Below, in pieces: positions 26,011 through 33,102 of a stretch of 64,000 bases of DNA (position 1 is the first letter of the stretch; each line of letters begins with the position of its first letter). The stretch is from positions 1,361,001 to 1,425,000 of the forward strand of contig NZ_CP067100.1 in the NCBI RefSeq assembly GCF_016616235.1, read 5' to 3'. The notes beneath the pieces are model-generated. The model had not been told where the DNA came from. It made no database searches and worked only from the letters and a program-made list of their open reading frames with translations. The DNA is from Bradyrhizobium diazoefficiens. GTDB taxonomy: Bacteria; Pseudomonadota; Alphaproteobacteria; Rhizobiales; Xanthobacteraceae. The translations under genes and the position numbers were made by a program.

Positions 26011-27123
26011 ATGGCCGTGCGGTTGCTGCGAGGTGCTCTGAGCTTGCTGAAATGGGGGCTGGCTGCGCTCGGCGCAGTGGCGCTGCTGCTGACCGCCCTG
26101 ATCGCGACGCCGCTGGAGCGGCCTGCCGAGATGCGCTCCGTCTCCGATTCCGCCAAGGGCATCGACTGGTCCACGCTTCCGCCGCTCGAGCGTTTCCAGG
26201 CCCGCGACGGCACTTGGCTCGGCTATCGCCACTACGCTGCCAGAGCGTTTTCAAGCGAAGTGGAAACCGGTTCGCGTGAAGAAAACGCGTCAAAACAAGA
26301 ATCTGGAGCCCCGTTCCGATCCCATCGGAACGGAAACGGCTCCAACGGCGCTGCCAGCGGGGGCGGGGCCATCTTCATCCATGGCTCGTCGGGCTCCTCC
26401 GGCACCGTCAACCACGCGCTGACCCATGCGATCGCTTCGCGCGGCGTCGAAACCTGGGCGCTCGACATCCGCGGCCACGGCGCCTCGGGCACGCGCGGCG
26501 ACATCGGCTATGTCGGCCAGCTCGAGGACGATCTCGTCGACTTCGTCGCCCATGTCCGCAAGAGCGCGCCCGACCTGCCGCTGACCCTGATCGGCCATTC
26601 CGCCGGCGCCGGCTTCTCGCTGCGCGTCGCGGCGACGCCGATCATGCAGGACCTGTTCGTCCGCACCGTGCTGGTCGCGCCCTATCTCGGCTACGACGCG
26701 CCGACCAACAGGCCGAAAGCCGGCGGCTGGGCCAACGCCGACCTGCCGCGCTTCTTCGCGCTGGCCGCATTGCGCAAGCTCGGCATCGACTGCTGCGCGC
26801 AGCTGCCGGTGCTGGCCTTCGCCGTGCCGCCGAATTCGGAGCGGATCCTGGTGCCGACCTATTCCGATCGTCTCATGCGCAACTTTGCGACGCGCGGCTA
26901 TCGCCTCGACCTGCCGCTCGTGACGCATCCGATGACGATCTTCGGCGGCGCCGAGGACAAGATGATGATCTCGGACAAATATGCGGAGACCGTGCAGGCG
27001 ATCAAATCCTCGGTCGATGTGAAGGTGATCGACGGTGTCAACCACATGGGCATGGTCACCCATCCGAAAGCGGTCTCCACTATCGCCGAGGACGTGGCGA
27101 CGCGCGGCGCCGCGGGGAGCTGA
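26011..27123 (+). CDS. Membrane-anchored alpha/beta hydrolase with in-frame repeat insert
   Basis: A 370-residue serine hydrolase with an N-terminal hydrophobic anchor (residues 8-32). The fold shows the oxyanion strand AIFIHGSSGSSG, the elbow IGHSAGAGF with Ser197, an acid region in IFGGAEDKMM and the His in GVNHMGMV. Residues 78-111 (RAFSSEVETGSREENAS... to GNGS) do not look like hydrolase sequence. They are translated from a palindromic repeat whose 102-bp length keeps the frame. The ATG at 26011 has GGAG upstream. The frame is also open 1.2 kb upstream across xseA, which is chance. The substrate is unknown. Confidence 0.85.
   Translation: MAVRLLRGALSLLKWGLAALGAVALLLTALIATPLERPAEMRSVSDSAKGIDWSTLPPLERFQARDGTWLGYRHYAARAFSSEVETGSREENASKQESGAPFRSHRNGNGSNGAASGGGAIFIHGSSGSSGTVNHALTHAIASRGVETWALDIRGHGASGTRGDIGYVGQLEDDLVDFVAHVRKSAPDLPLTLIGHSAGAGFSLRVAATPIMQDLFVRTVLVAPYLGYDAPTNRPKAGGWANADLPRFFALAALRKLGIDCCAQLPVLAFAVPPNSERILVPTYSDRLMRNFATRGYRLDLPLVTHPMTIFGGAEDKMMISDKYAETVQAIKSSVDVKVIDGVNHMGMVTHPKAVSTIAEDVATRGAAGS
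26242..26343. repeat. RPE/RIME-like palindromic element inside a coding sequence
   Basis: Starts AGAGCGTTTTC and ends GGAACGGAAACGGCTC. It holds two hairpins: GCGTTTTC (26246-26253) with GAAAACGC (26281-26288), and CCGTTCCGAT (26311-26320) with ATCGGAACGG (26324-26333). The boundaries AGAGC/GCTC(c) are nearly inverted. This form is recalled as a common intergenic palindrome in Bradyrhizobium-type genomes. Here it lies within the hydrolase gene and is 102 bp long. Confidence 0.82.
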
Positions 27124-27163
27124 CCATGATGCGACCCATTGGCGGCAAACCGCGGGGGCTCCG

Positions 27164-27760
27164 TTGAAAAATCTGCTCGAGGCCGGAAAACTGCTGCTGC
27201 TCGACATGGCGGCGACGCTGTTCTTTCTCGCGCTCTATCTGCTGACGCACAATGTGACCCTGTCGGTCGTGCTTGGCATGATGCTGGGCGTCGCCCAGAT
27301 CGGCTGGCAGTTCGCGCGTCGCAAGCCGGTCGATACCATGCAATGGATGAGCCTGCTTCTGGTGCTCGGGGCCGGCACCGTCACGCTGATCACCGCCGAT
27401 CCGCGCTTCCTGATGATCAAGCCGAGTGTCGTCTACGTCATCGTCGGCGTCGTGATGCTGAAGCGGGGCTGGCTGAACCGTTATCTGCCGCCGATTGCGG
27501 TCGAGCTGGTGCCGGATATCGCCGTCATGGTCGGGTACGCTTGGTCGGCTTTGATGTTCTGTTCCGCCGCGCTGAACGTGATCGTGGCGCTCAATGTCGA
27601 CTTCGGGGCCTGGTCGGCGACGATGTCGATCTACGGCCTCGCCAGCAAGGCCGCGATGTTCCTGATCAGTTACACCGTCATTCGCGCTTTCGCGGTTGCG
27701 CGCAAGCGGCGGCTGGCCGGCGTTCCGCCGCACGATGCCGAACTGAAAGGGACGACATGA
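27164..27760 (+). CDS. YciB/IspZ-family inner-membrane protein
   Basis: A 198-residue protein with about five hydrophobic helices and the pattern of the YciB (septation protein A) family: KNLLEAGKLLLLDMAATLFF at the start, then PSVVYVIVGVVMLKRGWLNRYLP. YciB proteins act at the cell envelope and in septation in some bacteria. The start is TTG at 27164 with GGGGG about six bases upstream, and it directly follows the stop of a 13-codon frame (ATG at 27126). Its stop overlaps the next start. A close fit to IspZ is likely but the sequence is divergent. Confidence 0.75.
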   Translation: MKNLLEAGKLLLLDMAATLFFLALYLLTHNVTLSVVLGMMLGVAQIGWQFARRKPVDTMQWMSLLLVLGAGTVTLITADPRFLMIKPSVVYVIVGVVMLKRGWLNRYLPPIAVELVPDIAVMVGYAWSALMFCSAALNVIVALNVDFGAWSATMSIYGLASKAAMFLISYTVIRAFAVARKRRLAGVPPHDAELKGTT

Positions 27761-28308
27761 TCGACAGCAAGCAGGCTTCGGAAGCGCTGGCCGACATCGA
27801 CGACACCGTTCGCCGCGTGCGGCAGTCGTTGATTTACCAGGTCTCCAGCCTCGCCATGCTGATGTGGGGGCTCCTCGCATTCGTCGGCAACATCGCAGGC
27901 TGGCTCTGGCCGCGCTACGGCCTCTATTTATGGATCGGCCTTTACGCCGCCTCGATCGTGGGCTTCGTCCTCATCGGCAGCTATCATCGGTCGCGGAACC
28001 GCATCCGCGTCTTCGACGGCCGCTATCTCCTGACGTTTCTGCTGATCGTCGCGTTCGGAATCTTCTGCTGCTATTTCGGCCAGTTCACGCCGCGCCAGCA
28101 AACCGCATTCTGGCCGATCTACATCATGCTGTTCTACATGATGGCCGGCGTCTGGTTCGGCCACGCCTTCCTCGTGATCGGCGCGACCATCATTACGCTG
28201 ACGCTGATCGGCTATTTCTATGTCCCGGGGATATCGCTGCTGTTGTGGATGGCAGCCGTCAATGGCGGCGGTCTGACCGTCGGCGGCCTCTGGATGCGGC
28301 GGAGCTAG
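27757..28308 (+). CDS. Membrane protein of unknown function
   Basis: A 183-residue protein with a short helical N-terminal cytoplasmic part (ASEALADIDDTVRRVRQSL), then five or so hydrophobic helices (about residues 30-50, 57-77, 93-113, 122-142 and 150-172). The ATG overlaps the stop of the YciB-like gene (ATGA). The small winged-helix gene follows after two bases, suggesting the two form a regulator and membrane-protein pair. The domain was not recognised. Confidence 0.8.
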   Translation: MIDSKQASEALADIDDTVRRVRQSLIYQVSSLAMLMWGLLAFVGNIAGWLWPRYGLYLWIGLYAASIVGFVLIGSYHRSRNRIRVFDGRYLLTFLLIVAFGIFCCYFGQFTPRQQTAFWPIYIMLFYMMAGVWFGHAFLVIGATIITLTLIGYFYVPGISLLLWMAAVNGGGLTVGGLWMRRS

Positions 28309-28310
28309 CA

Positions 28311-28610
28311 TTGGCCGAGCTCGACGACATCATCCACCAGCCGCTGCGGCTCAAGATCATGGCGGCGCTGAACGCGCTGCCCGCAGAGGTCGGGCTGGAA
28401 TTCGCGCGGCTGAAGAAGCTCACCGGCGCCACCGACGGCAATCTCGGCGCGCATATCGAGACGCTGGCGAAGGCTGGCTATGTCTCGGTGGAGAAGGCGT
28501 TCGTGGGCAAGAAGCCGCAGACGACGGTGAGGGCTACGGCCGCGGGGCGCGGGGCGTTCGCGCGGCACGTCGCGACGTTGCAGGAGATTATTGCGGGGAG
28601 GCAGGTGTAG
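28311..28610 (+). CDS. Small winged-helix transcriptional regulator
   Basis: A 99-residue DNA-binding protein: HQPLRLKIMAALNALP (helix 1), EFARLKKLTGATDGNLGAHIETL (helix-turn-helix), then the wing GYVSVEKAFVGKKPQTTV and a final helix. It resembles the winged-helix DNA-binding domains that often sit beside a small membrane protein. It starts at TTG 28311 with GGAG six bases upstream. The partner at 27757 is probably its regulatory target, by inference. Confidence 0.85.
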   Translation: MAELDDIIHQPLRLKIMAALNALPAEVGLEFARLKKLTGATDGNLGAHIETLAKAGYVSVEKAFVGKKPQTTVRATAAGRGAFARHVATLQEIIAGRQV

Positions 28611-28660
28611 GCCTCACTCCCGCCGCTCCCCCTATTGTCAACCGGCGCGTGCTCTTTCCG

Positions 28661-28765
28661 TCATCATTCCGCGGCGTCGCGAAGCGACGAGCCCGGAATC
28701 CATCGTTCCACCAACACTGCGGTTCAATGGATTCCGGGCTCGCGCTGGCGCGCCCCGGAATGATG
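28661..28765. repeat. Dispersed palindromic repeat
   Basis: TCATCATTCCG..CGGAATGATG outer arms enclose GAGCCCGGAATCCAT and ATGGATTCCGGGCTC, an excellent inverted repeat. It marks the junction of the core cluster with the low-GC accessory region to its right. Confidence 0.8.
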
Positions 28766-28866
28766 GGCAGAACTTCGGAATTAGTGCACTACCGCAATAT
28801 CCCGGAAGCGTTGACTGCTGCGGGCGAAGTCAATTACGTTGATTGGAAAGAGCGTCGGAAGACGAT

Positions 28867-29469
28867 TCAGCGCGTTCGCGGCCTGACCTGGCCATCGATG
28901 TCTACGTAGCCGTGCGGCGCGGAATCAAACAGCATTGATTGCAGCAGATCGCGGTTTAGTTCGGCGATTTCTGTCGCTAGCCGTCGCAAGCGATCGAAGG
29001 TGGCGTGCCAAGTAAACGGAATAAGGCCATCGCGAACGTTAGTCTTTCGATTTTCTCCCGGATTGGGAAGCAGACCGGCGTCAGTGGTTTCTAGCCCCGC
29101 GGCGCTGGGCGAGTGGCGTTCCATTCCGCCGCCCCAGAGGCGATGAATAACCTCATCTCTCTGCGTATTTAGGTTCTGTATTCTGGGCACAAGACCGAGC
29201 ATGTAGGCGCGATATGGATCGTGTGTCTTTAGTTCTATCAGTGTCACCCAGAATGCGAGGCTCTGCTTGAAACCTCTAATTTTCCTGTATTGCTCAAGGA
29301 GGTCCTTGTCCTGATTCATCAGGTGATGGGTGTTCATATCAATGTACCATTCGGCGTGGGACCACTGCACTACTACCATCCCAATTGCCCAAAGCTGGCG
29401 ATTGGAGATACCGGGGTCCATCACGTACCGTTGGCGAGCAGGGAAAACCAAAGGTTCGTTCTCAAGCAT
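28867..29469 (-). CDS. Orphan protein with a possible HEPN-type Rx4H motif
   Basis: A 200-residue soluble, helical protein of low-GC composition unlike its neighbours. It has WSHAEWYID and, at residues 104-109, RDEVIH, which fits the R-(N/D)-x3-H motif of HEPN ribonucleases and toxins. Two Trp-rich helices precede it. This resemblance is only by motif. The frame extends to 29562, but the extra segment overlaps a degenerate repeat (29503-29553), so the ATG at 29469 is chosen. It is flanked by accessory sequence and no partner antitoxin is clear. Confidence 0.5.
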   Translation of the reverse strand: MLENEPLVFPARQRYVMDPGISNRQLWAIGMVVVQWSHAEWYIDMNTHHLMNQDKDLLEQYRKIRGFKQSLAFWVTLIELKTHDPYRAYMLGLVPRIQNLNTQRDEVIHRLWGGGMERHSPSAAGLETTDAGLLPNPGENRKTNVRDGLIPFTWHATFDRLRRLATEIAELNRDLLQSMLFDSAPHGYVDIDGQVRPRTR

Positions 29470-30027
29470 GGCTGAGTCCGTTAGATGTGGAGCTACAAAG
29501 GAGATTACGGTGACAGCTGATGCATTGGCTCTGGAACTTAGTGCACCGTAATCATGATTCAAAACCTAACGGTAATTATGCAGGCTTCTTGCACCACCAC
29601 CAACGCTTCGATTCGGCTCGGCATAGGTTCTGTCGATGATCGGGCGACAGCGCCGCTTAGTCTCTTCGACGAACCCCTCAATGCGGACATCCAGCGATCC
29701 ACGCTAGGGTAATCCGCAAGGTACACCTCAGCCATGGCGTCCCATGCGGTCACTCTCCATTCGTGTCCGCCGGTTGTCGGCAGCCTGCCCGACGAGGGGG
29801 CGATAGGAATATGGTGACAGTGTACTGAACCATGTCAGCTAATGAGTTCGGCTTTGGAGCGTGGTGCACTGTCGCCTTAATCCATTAAATTTGATCTTCC
29901 GGGTCTGCGACCTGCTTGAGGGGCAATCGGGGGTAGTCATCAAGTGAACCAAAATGATCGAATCCTTGATCTTCCAAGTAGGTCCTAATCCGCCCCATGT
30001 CCGCTGTGGTCATCTCGCGCATGTTCC
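29470..30027. other. Low-GC gap with relic repeats
   Basis: This stretch of about 560 bases has no supported gene. It holds an inverted pair GATTACGGTG (29503-29512) / CACCGTAATC (29544-29553), a second imperfect pair (GGTGACAGTGTAC 29813-29825 and GTGCACTGTCGCC 29864-29876), and a related 36-base direct repeat (CAGCTnATG..GGCTnTGGA..GTGCACnGT) at about 29515-29549 and 29836-29872. These look like worn ends of a mobile element. A minus-strand frame (29559-29753) is too doubtful to call. Confidence 0.5.
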
Positions 30028-30768
30028 TTATTTTCGAACGTCCGCAGAGGTCATTGTCAGCGAGACCAAGTCTGAAAGAAACTCTTTCGCGACCCCTCTG
30101 AAGTCGTCCACAGTCAAATTCGATAACTCGGAATTTCCCTCGTAAATGTTTGCGGATGATACTGCGATTAAAAATCCGTGCGAATAATCAACATTCTTTT
30201 CTGTTCGATGAAGCAACTCACGCATGTTGATCGCTTTGTTGTTCAAATATGCCACTGCAAGGCAGAACAGAACCCACCTGCCGCTCGTAGACGTTTCAGC
30301 TGCGAATCGTCTTAAATCAAAACTTGGCGCGATTGGCGCGCTCTTGCCGTCAGTTGGCGTCACGGTCTGGTTTTTTTGATCTTGGTTGCGTGCAGCCTCT
30401 GCCATCTCGCTCAAACGTTGATCGATGCCGCCAGTTCTTTCGGACAGATTACGCAGGTCACTGGAGAGGGCCGTTGACGATGCAGATAAAGTCGACGCGA
30501 TTGCCTTGACGTCAGAGATTGACGAGACCAACGACGCCAAGTTCGTCTCTAATCCTTGGTTGGAATAAATTGCGTAGCCAATCGCCAGGACAGCCAGCAA
30601 CAGTGAAGCCAACGTCAGAGCGAACCCCAGATAATCGGTGAGCTTAGGAACGTCGGACCACTTCACCGTTAGAACGCCGATGAGGATGCTCAGTAAGATG
30701 AACAAGATGTAGCGTTCATGAAGCTTGCGCCGCAGCACTTCGTCTTTATTCCACCCGTCGTCTGGCAT
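30028..30768 (-). CDS. Two-TM coiled-coil membrane protein, unknown function
   Basis: A 246-residue protein from a low-GC island. Two membrane helices lie near residues 19-37 and 44-68, followed by a long predicted coiled coil (about residues 72-130; heptad-like LASLVSSISDVKAI) and a soluble C-terminal part with hydrophobic strands. The topology resembles bacterial sensor or defence membrane proteins, but I do not recognise the domain. The ATG at 30768 has AGGA before it. It stands alone between relic repeats and a truncated purD copy. Confidence 0.55.
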   Translation of the reverse strand: MPDDGWNKDEVLRRKLHERYILFILLSILIGVLTVKWSDVPKLTDYLGFALTLASLLLAVLAIGYAIYSNQGLETNLASLVSSISDVKAIASTLSASSTALSSDLRNLSERTGGIDQRLSEMAEAARNQDQKNQTVTPTDGKSAPIAPSFDLRRFAAETSTSGRWVLFCLAVAYLNNKAINMRELLHRTEKNVDYSHGFLIAVSSANIYEGNSELSNLTVDDFRGVAKEFLSDLVSLTMTSADVRK

Positions 30769-31141
30769 GACATTCCTGATATCTTGTTTCAGTTGACGTG
30801 CGTTTGGCGCCGCTCGAAAATCAGCTCGGAACGCGCCCGCTCGCCAAAAGCAGTAAAGGCCTTACAGAATATTTTAGGTTGCTGGTGAACATGCCACGAA
30901 CGTGAACTCAAGCCCAGGTTTTGTGAGCAGTTCACAATGCTTAAATGGAATGGGGGCGAAGACCCTCGCGGTCAAAGCGTCGGAGCCGCATCTATTTCTT
31001 GAAAAATTCGATGCGCTCCAACGGGATGAGCCTTGTCATTGTCGATCAGACCTAATCAAGGCATCGCTTAACATTGAACGCCGCCACACTGTGGAAACAT
31101 CAGCTTACATGCGCCCAAGGGATACGGGCCCCCAGCCCACC
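30769..31141. other. Intergenic stretch without a supported gene
   Basis: About 370 bases of mixed composition between the coiled-coil gene and the truncated purD copy. A frame at 30902-31195 (97 residues) has no ribosome site and an unstructured sequence. I see no RNA gene or clear promoter. Confidence 0.35.
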
Positions 31142-31411
31142 TTGAGCCCCCCCGATTCGTGCGACCTCCGCCCCCAGCAAAACCCCTCATTCTGAGCCCT
31201 CGATGCACATTCTCCTCCTCGGTTCCGGCGGCCGCGAACATGCCCTGGCGTGGAAGATCGCGGCCTCTCCCCGGGGGACCAAATTCTGGTGCGCGCCCGG
31301 CAATGCCGGCATCGCGCGCGAGGCGGATGCTTGGCTCGATGTCGCCGACGATGCAGCGGTGATCGATTTCTGCAAAAATAACGCGGTCGAGTTGGTCCTG
31401 GTCGGCCCGGA
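31142..31411. repeat. Left copy of the purD 5' direct repeat
   Basis: This 270-base segment, about 60 bases of leader and the first 70 codons of purD, is repeated at 34345-34620. The leader shares GATTCGTGCGACCTCCGCCCC and CAAAACCCCTCATT with the other copy. Identity over the coding part is roughly 85-90 per cent by eye, with many silent differences and one missing codon. Confidence 0.88.
31203..31411 (+). pseudogene. purD: Truncated 5' fragment of purD
   Basis: Reads [20 protein letters not shown] and continues to VELVLVGPE, the same N-terminal region as the complete purD at 34408, then loses similarity at 31412. Compared with the full gene it misses one codon near position 45 ([10 protein letters not shown] versus [11 protein letters not shown]). 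It cannot make a working enzyme because the ATP-grasp domain is absent. Why it persists is discussed in the findings. Confidence 0.9.
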
Positions 31412-31483
31412 ATTACGGTGGGCACTAAACCAGTTTCGCGATTTCCTTTGCTCGCGGCAGCTCCTCGGCCGAAGCCATTGCGC

Positions 31484-31699
31484 TTAGCAGCCGCGGCAGA
31501 TGCTCTTGATCTTCTTTTCCATGGCTATGTCGGCGGGATCGCGAGGCGGATCCACGGCAGGCTTCGTGGAATTGGGCTCGCCTGCCGCTGCAGCGACGGG
31601 ATGCGTATGCTGCCTGTGGTGTCTGGCCTCGGCAGACTCATTCAACGCAAGCGCTGCGACGAAAACGATGCACAGGGTGCAATTCAGCAGTTTTTGCAA
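31484..31699 (-). CDS. Small secreted protein with C-terminal ICRGC
   Basis: A 71-residue protein with a signal peptide ([25 protein letters not shown]) and a short polar mature part ending KIKSICRGC. It starts at TTG 31699 with GGGGAAG before it. The start lies inside the end of the upstream gene (16-base overlap), so translation is probably coupled. The ending matches the neighbour's ending GKICKNC, so these two adjacent genes are likely related. No function is known. Confidence 0.6.
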   Translation of the reverse strand: MQKLLNCTLCIVFVAALALNESAEARHHRQHTHPVAAAAGEPNSTKPAVDPPRDPADIAMEKKIKSICRGC

Positions 31700-32265
31700 A
31701 TCTTCCCCACGATTCTATCGGCGCGGTTGTTCTCTTGATCGATCTTATCGTCACTGCCCTTTTCGTCCGTCGTCATCGGCCTGCCGATGCCGCCCGCAGG
31801 GGCCGCGCCCTGCGCGTTTCCGGGCGAACCCGATGGGGCTGCCGTGCCGGCCGTGTTCGTGCCGGGCGCTGCTCCCGTTGTCAGGCCATTGCCGTTGCCT
31901 GTTGGACGATTTGCACCTGACTGGGCGGGCGAGGGGCTGTTGAGGTTGCCGCCCGCAACGTTTCCCGTGGCCGATCCGTTGTTGAGGTTAGGAGCCGTCG
32001 TCGCGTTCGCATTTGCGCCAGTCCCTGCAGCACCGGTCCCTGCAGCACCGGTCCCGACTGAACCGGATGGAGATGTTGCGGCTGCACCCGCTGTCCCTGA
32101 CGAGGAGGCTGCGCCTGCCGCGCCGCCGGCAGAAGATGATGCTCCGCCTGCGCCTCCACCACCAGCTCCGCCGCCACCTCCGCCTCCACCGCCACCGCCG
32201 CCTTGAGCGAACGCGGAGCAGGGAATGATAACGGCCATGACGAGGGCAAAACGGGAGATCTTCAT
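31684..32265 (-). CDS. Glycine-rich secreted protein with C-terminal ICKNC
   Basis: A 193-residue protein: signal peptide (MKISRFALVMAVIIPCSAFA), a polyglycine stretch, then long Gly/Ala/Ser/Thr/Asn-rich low-complexity sequence to about residue 155, and a conserved-looking acidic and basic end ([22 protein letters not shown]). The ATG at 32265 has AAAGGAG upstream. The frame is open to 32463 but that extension lies before the signal peptide. It could be a disordered surface or cell-wall protein. It is the first gene of a two-gene unit with 31484. Confidence 0.75.
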   Translation of the reverse strand: MKISRFALVMAVIIPCSAFAQGGGGGGGGGGGGAGGGGAGGASSSAGGAAGAASSSGTAGAAATSPSGSVGTGAAGTGAAGTGANANATTAPNLNNGSATGNVAGGNLNSPSPAQSGANRPTGNGNGLTTGAAPGTNTAGTAAPSGSPGNAQGAAPAGGIGRPMTTDEKGSDDKIDQENNRADRIVGKICKNC

Positions 32266-32422
32266 GATGGCACTCCTTTGAGCCATCAAGCCATCCGCCA
32301 TCGGTCCGTTCCAATTCGCCTCTCGCCGCGAGCGGCGCATCTCGCATCGCGCGTTCATCAAGCGGGAACGGCTCCCGGAACCGGGCGACTTATTCCTGCG
32401 TTGCGCCATGAGGAGGCGTCTC

Positions 32423-32611
32423 ATGGCCAAGAAGGCAAAGAAACAGACCGTCCGCGGGCGCAAGCAGGACCGCAGCCGCGTCGCCGGCGGGCAAGACTAC
32501 GAGGTCCGATATGAGGCCAGGAAAGCGGGACGATCGGCCTCGGCCGTCAAGAAGGCGGTCAGAAAAGTCGGCAACGTCAGGAAGAAGGTGGAGAAGAGGC
32601 TAGGGCGATAG
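32423..32611 (+). CDS. DUF3606-like small basic protein
   Basis: A 62-residue basic protein (about one third Lys and Arg). The pattern DRSRVAGGQDYEVRYEAR followed by AVKKAVRKVGN fits the DUF3606 family of small rhizobial proteins, with the tail extended by Lys/Arg-rich sequence. The role is unknown; DNA binding is possible from the charge. The ATG at 32423 has AGGAGG upstream. The next gene begins four bases after its stop. Confidence 0.7.
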   Translation: MAKKAKKQTVRGRKQDRSRVAGGQDYEVRYEARKAGRSASAVKKAVRKVGNVRKKVEKRLGR

Positions 32612-32615
32612 TCGG

Positions 32616-32936
32616 ATGTCGCAGCCCTCGTTGCATCAGCCATCGCGGCTACGTCGCCACATCGAGGGATTGGGGCCTTACCAGTCCCTGGTGCTGCTTC
32701 TCGTCCCGGCCAGTATCGTCGAGCCCTTGAAGCTCGGTGCCGTCGCGATTGCGGGTGAAGGGCATTGGATCACCGGCACCGCCGTCATCGTTTGCGCCTA
32801 CGCATGTAGCCTGTTTCTGGTCGAAAGACTGTTCAGGATCGTCCGCCCAAAACTCCTCACGCTGCCGTGGTTCGCGCGCCTTTGGAATTGGCTGCTCTCC
32901 TTGCGCGCCAACGCTCTTGGATGGCTCCGCCGCTGA
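32616..32936 (+). CDS. Small membrane protein of unknown function
   Basis: A 106-residue protein with two hydrophobic helices (about residues 23-45 and 50-72) and a Trp/Arg/Leu-rich C-terminal amphipathic stretch (RLWNWLLSLRANALGWLRR). It begins four bases after the DUF3606-like gene, so they are likely cotranscribed. The domain was not recognised. It lies in the accessory insert upstream of purD. Confidence 0.65.
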   Translation: MSQPSLHQPSRLRRHIEGLGPYQSLVLLLVPASIVEPLKLGAVAIAGEGHWITGTAVIVCAYACSLFLVERLFRIVRPKLLTLPWFARLWNWLLSLRANALGWLRR

Positions 32937-32942
32937 GCCGGA

Positions 32943-32990
32943 GCCGTTGCGATGCGGGCGCGCCCCGGAATGACGGCAGGGCAATCGCAT
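32943..32990. repeat. Partial dispersed repeat
   Basis: GCGCGCCCCGGAATGACGGC is the right-hand part of the palindrome family seen at 28661-28765 (GGCGCGCCCCGGAATGATGG). Only one arm is clear here. Confidence 0.55.
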
Positions 32991-33018
32991 ATGGATTCCA
33001 CGAAGATGGTTTGGGGCT

Positions 33019-33054
33019 GGCTCCGCCTCTCCCGCAAGCGAGAGCTTTGCATAA
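33019..33054. repeat. Left inverted copy flanking the IS5-type pseudogene
   Basis: GGCTCCGCCTCTCCCGCAAG.. ending GAGAGCTTTGCATAA. Its reverse complement recurs at 34235-34268 (GGCTCCCTCTCCCGCTTGCG.. read on the minus strand), with a 2-base length difference and a few mismatches. The pair encloses the IS5-type transposase. Confidence 0.75.
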
Positions 33055-33102
33055 AGGGCGAATCTGCGATTCTCTAGGGCCGAAGTTCGGAGGGGGCTCG
33101 GA

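Noticed and set aside
24766-27123. A 785-codon open frame on the plus strand running from within xseA through the hydrolase
   Set aside because: The first part is the antisense of xseA, which has a clear conserved protein on the minus strand; open antisense frames are common at this GC content. The hydrolase begins at 26011.
27126-27167. 13-codon ATG frame just before the YciB-like TTG start, as a leader peptide
   Set aside because: Its stop overlaps the TTG start, which could couple translation, but no attenuator structure was seen and such frames are common by chance.
29559-29753. Minus-strand frame of 64 codons (MTAWDAMAEVYLADY...) in the low-GC gap
   Set aside because: Its start has no good ribosome site and another frame of the same segment also reads protein-like, so at most it is a decayed, frameshifted remnant.
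30902-31195. Plus-strand frame of 97 codons before the truncated purD
   Set aside because: No ribosome site; it runs into the purD leader and is unlike a folded protein.
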